Part shown: positions 47,801-59,800 of the stretch, in pieces | How positions within the stretch are numbered: position 1 is the first letter of the stretch | Layout: the number at the start of each line of letters is the position of its first letter | Source: Pachypanchax playfairii | Taxonomy: Eukaryota; Chordata; Actinopteri; Cyprinodontiformes; Aplocheilidae | Assembly: GCA_006937955.1 (NCBI GenBank) | Contig: SSNP01000015.1 | Span: 2,604,597-2,668,596 of the forward strand | Direction: 5' to 3' | DNA length: 64,000 nucleotides | The notes under the pieces: generated by a model | The model's input: the letters and a program-made list of their open reading frames with translations, nothing else | What the model was told of the DNA's origin: nothing | Database searches by the model: none | Program-made: the position numbers and the translations under genes

Positions 47801-50800
47801 ACTTTCAAATGACTTTGCAAGGATTTTACTAGTCATAAAGATTATCTGACACGGACCAGACTAGGTATGACACAACTGTGAAAGGTGTTCTTTCAAGGCA
47901 TGTACCTTAGCACAAGCAACTTTATTTTGTTCTGATTAGTTATGTGTCCATGCTATTACATCAAATATATCAAATAAGAATATTCAATAGATATAAAAAA
48001 TAAACTGTGAAATTACAAAATGACTATTTTGCACATTTTATCAATGCCAGAATGTGTTGATGTTTTCATCAGGTAACTCATTTACTAAAGTTGGAGTAGT
48101 GAGAGCTGACCACCTCTTTGTCTTTTGTTCTTCACAGATGAACGTGAAGCAGTTCAGAAGAAGACATTTACCAAATGGGTTAACTCTCACTTAGGCAGAG
48201 TGACAAGTCGCATCGGTGACTTGTATACAGACCTCCGAGATGGTCGTATGTTAATTCGTCTTCTTGAAGTGCTCTCAGGAGAACAACTGGTTAGTGTCAG
48301 GAAGAAAACTCTTTACCCTGTCCTATTTATGACCCGGATCCCTTCAGCATGAACTTCAACATGTGCTTTACTCATGTGCTACTAGAGTGACTCACTTCCC
48401 CTGTAGCTCCTACTTGTTTTTTTCATCAAGTTGTTGTCAGCTCCTTTTCTCTTCATGTAAATTTAGTTTTTTTCTCTCAATGTCCTCTTCAAGGCTGTCT
48501 TTTTTTTTCCTTGTTTCCTTTAGCCAAAACCCACTAAGGGCCGCATGCGTATCCACTGCCTTGAGAATGTTGACAAAGCCCTGCAGTTTCTGAAAGAGCA
48601 AAAGGTCCATCTAGAAAACATGGGCTCACATGACATTGTGGATGGGAATCACCGCCTCACCTTGGGTCTCATATGGACCATTATCCTCCGTTTCCAGGTA
48701 ACATGAAGTGATTGTTTAGAGCTTTTCAGGTTTTCATGCTACACCCAGCTGCCGTATTGTTTAACCTCTCTGTGCTATTAGTCTCTTGTCCTAACGTTGT
48801 TAGCTCAATGGTGTTATTTAAGCTATGAACTTTCTGCTATATTTATTAATTTTCCTCCATTTCTGAAAGACTCTATGTTGTACTAGCAGTTAATTTATTT
48901 CAGTCATGTTGCATCAAAGCTTAATCATTTTGGATGTATTTGGATATAAATGTAATTTAAACACCCCACTAACAGATTCAGGACATCAGTGTGGAGACAG
49001 AAGACAACAAGGAGAAAAAATCAGCCAAAGATGCCCTGCTGCTTTGGTGCCAAATGAAAACTGCTGGGTAAGAAAGAAGCAGCATTAAACTGATGAAGAG
49101 GGAGTTTAATCAGGAGCATATCTGTTAATATGTATTTAATCATGTATATTGTAAGCTTTTTTTTACTCAAAAGGTTATTACTGATTTTTTTTGTGCAGAG
49201 CTAATGATTAATGATGTCCAATCTGGTCTTTACAGATATCCTAATGTCAACATTCACAACTTCACCACCAGCTGGAGGGATGGTCTGGCGTTCAATGCCA
49301 TTGTACACAAACACAGGTCAATGACTCACCTCTCGCAATAAAACCAGCCTCGGTTAGACATGAATTAATAGAATAACTACTTTTAACTACTTCAGTTTCT
49401 TTTAGGTGAATTTTTTAAGTAGTCATCCATCAAATAAATTAAATGTTCAACATTTTAGTAATTTTTATTAAAAAGAAGCACAAGTCACAGTACTGTTATC
49501 TTTCTCTTGGGTTTTCTCATGCCTGTTTCTATTTAGGTCTTCTCCTATTCTTCAGTTTGCATTGTGACTAAAAGGGTGTGAATAAAATAGGAAGTAAGAT
49601 GACCTATAACACAGAAATAATAACCCACTTATTTCTAATCAACTCATCCTTGGTTACTCAGTTGCACATCCTGCTTGTAACTGGATCATTAATAGCTTGT
49701 GTCTAAATGTAGACGTAAACTGAAAGCCAAAGGTTAAAACTGGTTATGAATTAATTAAACATTGATTAAAGTGAATGAGTACAATGAAGGAGTAACTCAA
49801 TACATTTCTTTCACTGAGGCAGAACATTTCTAGTCCCATGAAATTGCGTGTTACACCTTTGTCATTGTGGATTCTCATGGGTTAGTCTATTCGTTAATCA
49901 ACTATTATTAAAACTACTGTTGTTTTTCATGTTTCACAGACCTGATCTGATTGAGTTTGACAACCTGAAAAGGTCCAATGCACACTACAATCTCCAGAAC
50001 GCTTTCAATGTGGCTGAGAAGGAACTAGGCCTTACCAAGCTCCTGGACCCAGAGGGTGAGTGGCTCAAGCCTCCAAACAAGCATGAAACACTCCTATTTG
50101 TCACATTGATTCTCTGTATTAAATCATTTAGTTTTTATTAACTCTATTTGACAAGAAGTCTCCAATGAAGCATTAATTCAATTAGTTGTATCTTAGAAAA
50201 CACACTGTCTCATGTGAGCTTGAGCAACACTGTAAATCTTTGTTAAGCAGCAAAACTAATTGAAACAGCTTGACACTCTTTATCCAGGTTGTTAATTAAC
50301 TAATTAACTAATTAGTTGATACTAATTTAAAGCATAGCACTCTACTTTTACATTCAAGATTCATTCTTTCAACTTATTTTTCAGATGTGAATGTTGACCA
50401 GCCAGATGAAAAGTCCATCATCACTTATGTGGCAACCTACTACCATTATTTCTCAAAGATGAAAGCTTTGGCAGTGGAGGGCAAGCGTATTGGCAAGGTT
50501 AGCTCTTGTATTTGTGCATCTCTTAACATGTAAATATAGATTAACATGTGAGTAAAACAGTAATTACACTTGTTTTGAGTGTTTGCTTATAATTTAGCTT
50601 CATTCTCTGATTTCTTTGAATTTAGGTGCTCGACTATGCTATTGAGGCTGACCAGCTGATAGAAAAGTACGAGACACTTGCATCAGAGCTGTTACAATGG
50701 ATCGAGCAAACCATAGTGACACTCAATGATCGGCAGTTGGCTAACTCGCTGAATGGTGTGCAGAACCAGCTTCAGGCTTTCAACTCCTACAGGACTGTGG

Positions 50801-53800
50801 AGAAACCCCCAAAGTGAGTATTACCTGGAACAACTGAAGCAACTTAAAGGATCAAATCTATTTTCCACTTGGACCTAAAACTCTTTCACTGGTTTAAAAG
50901 GGATTGTGTTTTCTTGACAGATTTACAGAGAAAGGGAACTTGGAGGTTCTCCTCTTTACTATTCAAAGCAAAATGAGAGCAAACAATCAGAAAGTGTACA
51001 TGCCAAGAGAGGGCAAACTCATCTCTGACATCAATAAGGTATGAGTTGTTCTATAAAGATCTAGATATGGAACTTATCATCAGAAGATGCTGTTTCATCA
51101 TGAGAATATTTTAAAGCAACAGATTAGTGACATAGAATAATAAATATTTAGGTTTAGTTAAACTATGTTTAGCATGACAAAGTCTTTGCTTGTTTTTATT
51201 TCTGTGCAGGCATGGGAACGATTGGAAAAGGCTGAACATGAGCGTGAGCTGGCACTGAGAAATGAACTGATTCGCCAGGAGAAACTTGAGATGCTGGCTG
51301 CCCGTTTTGATAGAAAAGCAGCTATGCGGGAGACATGGCTGAGCGAGAACCAGAGGCTGGTGTCTCAGGTTAGAAAAGCTTGATTTTTATTAAATGATTA
51401 TGGTTTCATCTGATCAGCTTGACATCAGATGAAGTCAAACTTTTAAAATAAATAAAGTAACTAGTCCTAAAATATAACCTTTTTCTCTGTGACAAGGATA
51501 ACTTTGGAACTGAGTTGGGAGCTGTAGAAGCTGCCACTCGAAAACATGATGCAATTGAGACAGACATAGGAGCATATTGGGAACGTGTTGCTGCTGTAGA
51601 GGCTGTTGCCAAAGAGCTGGAAGCAGAGAGATACCATGATGTGCGTCGTATACTTGCACGAAGGGATAATGTGCTTCGACTTTGGGAATACCTAAAAGAG
51701 CTTCTGGCTGCACGCAGAGAGCGTCTGAATGCCCATCGAGACCTGCAAAGACTGTTTCAAGAGATGCGATACATTATGGACTGGATGGCCGATGAAAAGG
51801 TGAAAACAGACACAAAACAACACATTTCAAAAACTTTTACAGTAAATAATTCAACACGTTTTGGATGTTTATTCCTGTTGCTTCACTTTCTAATTGACTA
51901 AAAGGAATTTCCTGATCCTCCTAATTGGGATAAATCTTGTTTTTGTTTACTCTTAATAGCTTTAATGTTGCTCCTAATTGCAGTAATTAGCTTTTAATTT
52001 GCCTGGCCTGATTAGTGTTGCCCGTCTTTGTTGGCTTTATGAAGGTTGACTAAGGTAGACCACAATCATTTGGATGATTAAAGGAGTTAAATGTTTACAT
52101 GCTGTTCAGTAATTTGTGATCTTGATTCATTTTAACTCTGCCATTTTGAATATTCTGATATTTTCTGTTTGCTGTGAGTAGGTATCGTATTTTCAGCTGT
52201 CTTTTAAAAGAGCTAAAGTTTCCACATTTCTTGTTATTTGTTTAGAACTGCTTGATGGATTTCAGAGATGGACAGATTTTTGTTAATTATTTTTTTTGTT
52301 AAATTTCTAGTTTTGTAAGTACAATAACTGCTGTATCCTCCTCCATGATGAATGATTGTATCCCAACATGCGCTTTTCTTTTTGGCAAGTCTATTTGTTG
52401 TCAGAGGTTGAACATGCAGTTTAGTGGACACGCAGTATATTGTGGGCACATTACATCTCAGTACTCACCAATGTAGGTTGTCCAAAATACTAAGCTTGTT
52501 GTGTTTTTTGTTCTTCAGATTTTGATCATTAACTCAGATGTTCAGCAAATGTGCACCTAAATAATAAGTACCAGCTTTACTCCTCATCTGCATCTCAAAA
52601 CTTTTAAATAACTAACACAATGAGATGCATTTTAGTTTGATGCTGGTTAAAGTGAACATCCTGAATGCTTCTTTCTCCTCTAGTTGACTTAGATTGCATT
52701 TCCTTATATATAGTTGATATATAAGTAATCCAGTCAGTCAATACCATTTAGATGTGCTGTTTATATGTCATGGCCTTTTATAATTTCATAGAAACTGCAA
52801 TATTTTTTCTCCTGTTATACGATCCAATTAGCAGTTATTTTCAAACTAGCAAAATAAATTAAGTGCTTAATAGACATGTTATTAACTTGCAGGACTTGCA
52901 GGAATATGGAAGGTTGTCATACTTTTCACTCATGTCCCTATCATAGTCTCTGTCCTTACTGTTCTTGCTATGCTTTGTTGCTTTTTTCAGGGTCGTTTGC
53001 AGTCTCAGGACAGTGGTAAACATTTGCATGATGTGTTAGATCTGCTACAGAAACACACTCTAGTAGAGGCTGACATTTCAGCTCAGGCTGAGAGGATAAA
53101 AGGAGTGCAGGCAGCTGCAAGTCGCTTCACCTCCCATGAACAGGGTAAATCTAATCATGATTTTAGATGTTTACTTTATAATTGGGCCTGTTTTGGTTTG
53201 TCTGTTTTGTGAACAAATTTAGTTTCTTTCTAAATATCAGCTTACAAGCCTTGTGAACCTGGACTAGTTGGTGAAAAGGTCGACCAACTGGGTCAAGCCT
53301 ATGAGGAACTTATTCAACTTGCTGGAAGTCGCAGAGAGCGTCTAGAGGATTCCCGTCGCCTGTGGCAGTTTCTATGGGATCTTGGGGAGGAGGCAGCTTG
53401 GATCAGAGAACAGGAGCAGATTTTGGCTACTGGAGACTGTGGTCGTGACCTCACTTCTGCTCTTCATCTGCTCAGTAAACATGAGGCTTTCAGGGATGAG
53501 ATGGCAGCCCGCTACGGCCCTCTAAGTAACAGTATTGCTGTTGGAGAAGCTTTAGTTAAAGAGGGACATTTTGGAGCTTCAGAAGTAACTGAAAGGATCC
53601 AAGATGTCCGTGAACAATGGGCTCATCTAGAGGAGGTGAGTGTTTAGTATTATTTTTTGTGTTGGCATTTTATGTATGATGTTTTTCTGCAAAAATTTTT
53701 CTCATTCTTTCCACTTTACAGACAACTAAACTCAGGGAGCAGAATTTGAAGGAATCAGTGGCCCTGCACCAGTTTCAAACAGATGCCAATGACATGGAGG

Positions 53801-56800
53801 CATGGATTATGGAGACCCTTAGACAGGTGTCAAGTCAAGAGGTTGGCCATGATGAGTTTTCTACCCAAACTCTTGCTCGCAAACAGAGGGAGATAGAAGA
53901 AGAGATCCAAAGCCACCGCCCAGTCATTGACTCACTTCATGAGCAGGCCCAAGCATTGCCACAGGCTTTCATACATTTCCCTCAGGTATGTGTGATCTTT
54001 TTTTTTTAGTTCTTTCATGAAGACGTGCTCTTTGTACTAAATTATTGTTTACTGCTGACTATAGGTGGATGGTCGTCTTCCTGCTATTGAGCAACGCTAT
54101 GAAGAACTGGAATCACTGTCAGTGGCTCGGCGCCAGGCTTTGGAGGGCGCCCTGGCCCTTTATCGCATGTTCAGTGAAGCCGATGCCTGTCAGCTCTGGG
54201 TGGAAGAAAAGGAAAAATGGTTAGATGGCATGGAGATCCCTACCAAACTGGAAGACCTGGAGGTGGTACAGCAGAGGTTAGTCTAACAAAAATAGGACTA
54301 AATTATTTTTCTTCAGCTTGGATAAAAAAATCCTGACAGTTAAAGTTGTAAAATAACTTAATAGCCAGTCAAAATTACTACATGCGTGAAATCATATACA
54401 CAAGAAAGGTATGATATTACAATACTGACAAAATTCACTAACCTAAGTATATCATTCTACAGTTCATATCTTGCATGTGAAGGATCATTGACACTTAATT
54501 TTCTGCTTTTTTATTTTTAAATACAGCTACATTAAATAAGACTTTTCAATTACGTGAAATAATTTTGTTTTTTTTTTATTCAGATTTGACACACTGGAAC
54601 CTGAGATGAACAATGTGGGTACTCGGGTCACTGATGTAAACCAGGTGGCTGAGCAGCTTCTGACTTCAGACAGCTGTAACAAGGACCAAATCCATCAGAC
54701 ACGAGATCAGCTCAACAACAGGTTTGAGCCCGTATTTACAGGCTAATTAAGCTTGGTCCATAAACTAAAATATGTGTTCTTAATAAACATTTTTGGTTTG
54801 AAATGTGTAACATTTTCTTTTGTATTGTTTCTAGGTGGAAAGAGTTCAAGCAAATGGCTGATGAAAAGAAACAAGCTCTTGATTCTGCTCTGAACATCCA
54901 GAATTACCACCTTGAGTGTAATGAGATTCAGACTTGGATGAAAGAAAAGACCAAAGTGATTGAATCTACTCAGAGTCTAGGCAATGATCTGGCTGGAGTG
55001 ATGGCTCTACAACGCAAGCTCACTGGCATGGAGAGGGATCTCAAGGCAATTCAGGTATGAAAGGGTCATGGGCAGTGGTTGTGAGTAGAGGGTGAGATGT
55101 CCAATTTAAAAAAAAAAAAAAAAACAGTAGAGTTTTTTTTTGGTGATGTTCTAAGTGAATTTGATCTCTTTTTAGGGTAAATTGGATGACCTAAGAAATG
55201 AGGCAGAAAAGCTGGCTGAGGAACACCCAGATCAAGCTGGAGAAATTCAAGGACGTTTAGCTGAGATTCAAGAAGTGTGGGAGGAGTTGAACACCACCAT
55301 GAAACGGCGTGAGGAGTCACTGGGAGAAGCCAGCAAACTTCAGGGTTTCCTCAGGGATCTGGATGACTTCCAGTCCTGGCTGTCCCGCACTCAAACAGCA
55401 GTGGCCTCAGAAGACATTCCCACATCTCTGCCAGAGGCAGAGAGTCTGCTTGCCCAGCACGAGAGCATCAAGAATGAAATTGACAACTACAAAGAGGATT
55501 ATGAGAAAATGCGTGCTGTTGGTGAGGAAGTGACCCAAGGTCAGACAGATGCCCAGCATATGTTCTTAGCCCAGAGGCTCCAGGCATTAGACACTGGCTG
55601 GCACGAGTTGCGTCGCATGTGGGAGAATCGCCACAGTCTTTTAGCTCAAGCTTTTGATTTCCAGACTTTCCTGAGAGATGCAAAGCAGGCGGATGCTTTC
55701 CTCAACAGCCAGGTTAGAAAAAAAAACCTTTCAGCTTACACTAGAAAGAAGTGGCTTTATTAACCCTTTAACTGCCTGAGTTTTCTCAGCAAATTTACCG
55801 CCATTGCTCCATCATCAGTTTTTTCTGTCTTACTTTTATGTATGACTGTTCATAAATGTTTTGTTAAAATCAAAGATTTACATTACTAGCAAAATTTTGA
55901 CATCACTGTCAATTGTTGGTGGCAAGTAAAATTGTAAATGATGCATTTAAAGACCTGTTTACTTTTATTCTGAGAATGGGGTTGGTGCAATTCTGCTACT
56001 TTGGCTAAAGGGTAAAAGGACCTCTTTTGTTTCTTTTACTCAGTCTGCATTTTAATGACCAATGCCATGAATGTTTATATAGGGGGGGAGTATTTGCCTC
56101 CTTACAGATGTTTTTCCTTTTTTGTCACACTTAAATGTTTCAGATCATTACCCAAATTTAGTATCAGAGAAAGAGTAAATACAAAATGTAGTTTTCCATT
56201 ATGAAAGGAGAAAGCTACCCAAACCAACCTGGTCCTCCTGTGTAGGAAAAAAGTGCCCCCCACCCCCAAAATCAAATCATGAGTTAACTTTGACTAATGG
56301 CATTCTTTGGAAAGCCAAGATCAGTTTCACTGCCAAATTGAATACTGCTAGACATGTGAAATCAAGAAATCACTTAAAACCTGCCAGACAACATGAAGTA
56401 GAACAAAGCTTAAGCTCTCAGTTTTCCAAAGAACAGTGCGGGAAAGAAAATCCAAAGAGTTGTGAAAGACTCATTGTCGGTTATAGCAAACACTTGATTG
56501 TAGTTGTTGCTGCCAAGACTGACATAACCAGTTATTGGGTTTTGGGGCAATTACTTTTTAACATAGGACCAAATTGATTAGAATAGATTTGTCCCTTAAT
56601 AAGTGAAATAAACAATATGGTCTTTAAAAATGTGTCTTCATACTAATTTGGTAACCTTTGGTTTGTTTTTAATTGTGCCTTTCATATAATCTTAGTAAAT
56701 GCCTCCATGCTAGTTTGATACTTAAAATTCAAATAACTACTGCCACAAATTTAAGTGTTGTCGAATGTAAAGCTTTTGGGATGTAAGCACAAGAACAGCT

Positions 56801-59800
56801 CAAAAGTTTGGTTCCAAGCAAATTGCAGCAAATTCTTCTGCTTCATGATGAACTGTTTTTTTAGTGGATAATATAAATCCATTTATATTGATTCTCTTCA
56901 AAAACAGGCTAGAAAAAAAGTGTTTTTATCAGATACTTGCATTCAAGCACTTAATGTACAAAAAATGTCTTATAATTGCTTCTGCCTATGTGTAGGAGTA
57001 CGTACTGTCCCACACAGAGATGCCCAGCACTCTTCAGGCTGCTGAGGAGGCAATTAAGAAGCATGAGGATTTCATCACCACTACAGAGGCCAGCGAGGAG
57101 AAGATAACTGGTGTGGTGGACGCTGGACGGCGCCTCATTAATGACCAGAATGCAAATGCTGATAAGATCCAAGAAAAAGTTGATTCTATCCAGGAAAGGT
57201 CAGAGCAGTCATAAATGATACAAGGAATATAATAAATTAACTTTTTTTTTTCTTTTAGAAATTTAACGTTTACATATTTTATTTCCTGTTTGTTTTTTCT
57301 CCAGACATCAAAAAAATAAAGAGGCTGCAAATGAACTTCTCACCAAGCTTAAGGATAACTGTGAACTTCAGCACTTCCTCCAAGATGGACAGGAGGTAAA
57401 ACTATATTAATCAAATAAAATCAGAATAAAAAAGTGAATAAAGTACATCACTAAACAGATATGTAAATGTGGTTTTGAATTCTTGATGGAAATTACATAT
57501 TTTGTAAAATTAATTTGCAATAAATTCAGAAATGATAATAAAACCCATTTCAAATGAAACTTTTTTCTAAAGCTCACATTGTGGATCAATGAGAAGATGT
57601 TGACGGCACAGGACATGTCCTATGATGAAGCTAGAAATCTTCACAGCAAGTGGCAGAAACATCAGGCTTTCATGGCAGAGCTGGCTTCCAACAAAGACTG
57701 GCTTGACAAGATCGATAAGGTATTGCCTAATTCTTAAAACCTTTAGCTTTACATTTTTTTCTATGTTTTTGACACTTCACCCACCTTGCTTATTTGGTGG
57801 CATACAGAGAACTTGGTTGCACATGTGCAGTGCCTTTGTAAGTCATCTGAAAAAGTGCTATACATGTCATTTACCCTTGTAAACATTTTATCTGGAGTCA
57901 CCTGATCAAGAAATGTAAAAAATCTTGTTTTGTTTTGTTTCTAAAAGGAGGGTCAGGCACTGGTGGCAGAGAAGCCCGAGTTGAAACCTGTAGTCCAGCA
58001 GACCTTGGAGGACTTACAGCGTCAGTGGGAGGAACTGGAGAACAGGACCCGCACTAAAGACCAGTGCTTGTTTGAGGCTCACAGAGCAGAAATCTTCACA
58101 CAGAGTTGTTCTGCTCAGGATGACTGGCTGAAAAACATTGAGTGTCAGCTGCATAGTGATGACTATGGAAAAGATTTGACCAGCGTTAATATTCTACTCA
58201 AAAAGCATCAGGTGAAATACATTTAACTGTCAAGTGATAGAGATTTGAGATCATGACTAAAATCCTTATTGATTAGAAACAAACCATGAATTATAGAAGT
58301 TAGTGTAATACTTAAGAACTCAACTGTTTTGAGCAACAATTTCGTTATGGCGATAAATGTCTTAAGATGTTTTTCAATTTGTGCCGTCCCTGTGTAGATG
58401 CTGGAGCATCAGATGGAGGTCAGAGAGAAGGAGGTGCAATCTCTACAGTCACAGGCTGTTGCTCTGTCCCAGGAGGAAGCTGGGTTGACTGAGATAGACG
58501 GTCAGCTAAAACGAGTCACTGACAATTTCTCCGGCCTTCAGGAACCTCTCCAACTGAGGAGACAGCAACTACTGGCCTCCAAAGAAGCACATCAGTTCAA
58601 CAGAGACCTGGAAGATGAAATTGTGAGCAAAACTGGTGTCACAACTCAGTAGATGAATATATGATACAAACCTTTTTAGAGTGTGTGAGGATCATTTGTT
58701 TGTCATGTTTTGTAAATTGCTTTTTCTCTCAGCTTTGGGTGAAAGAGAGGATGCCTCTGGCAACTTCCACAGACCACGGAAAAGACCTACCGACTGTACA
58801 GCTGCTAATCAAGAAGAACCAGGTACAGTCATAAAATAAAATAATTTTTAATTTGTAAAAACCCAACTGTGAATAACCAGTCTTACATTTAAAAGTACAA
58901 TATGTTTGAACACAAGATAATTTTCCTAGAAGTGTTTCTGAAAAAAAAAAAAAATTGGACAGTTATTTGCGTGTTTGAGCCATCACACTGACACATTGAC
59001 TCGTGCAGCGTCTGAATCTGTCACATGCAGTCTGACGGACAGTGCAACGTTCTGTTGTGTCTCCACACAAGATGGAAGAGACGCCATTCTGTTCAACAAG
59101 TTGCTTTTGTTTGCCAACAAAAATGCTTCCTGTAGGCTGAAACTGAGTCATAACTACAATCATTGCATCTCCTGTCCTGTTGCTGTCTTTTCTTCTCTGT
59201 CACACACCCATCCCATAAAGCAGCCTGCTCTCTTTACCTGCACCCTCTCTCACCCACAGACATCAGTGCCTACATGTCAACAGAACTTCAAAACAGGGTT
59301 GCTACATTTACAAAAAACCTCTGTGATTTATCAACAACAAAAAATCAGCAGCGAACATTTTCCAGCCATAAACAAACAGCTGATCTATCTGACGTGTGGC
59401 GATCTGCGCTGAAAAGAAAAAAGTTCAAAAGATGAGAGTCTAGAAATGATGCAATGAAAATACAATAGCAGTTCACAGCGCTCATTAAACACAGTCTAAA
59501 AAATTAAATTAATAGAGAGTAAGAAAGAAGCAGTGAAACCATTTTTTTTTTTGGATGAGACAGCCCGATATTAAGTTATTTGCATATTAAAAGTATAAGA
59601 ACAAAAGAAGTCCACAGGAATGTACACTGACACTCAGTAAACTCTGGGGAATGAATTTACAAGAATTTTCTTTGCGAATAGGGTTATAGGGTGAATAGGG
59701 TGGGTGTTAAGTGTTGTAACTAAAGTATCCTAAAGAACCATGAAGGTAAATGTCAGTTTGACACGACTAATCACTTATTTGACAGTAAAGGCATAAGAAT

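Larger units (their letters stand above)
29870..48137 (+). other. sptbn2: long sptbn2 intron with alternative start and transposons
   Basis: 18.3 kb. It holds the alternative first exon at 35258-35363, a decayed Tc1-like element, two TTAA-flanked elements, a SINE and homopolymer runs. A C-rich low-complexity stretch lies at 33889-33919. I recognise no other coding exon. The remaining sequence is AT-rich and unremarkable. Confidence 0.75.

Noticed and set aside
58975..59412. 145-codon plus-strand open frame inside an sptbn2 intron
   Set aside because: It sits between two spectrin exons that join in frame without it, has no spectrin-like helices and no matching acceptor/donor pair. Probably chance or repeat sequence.
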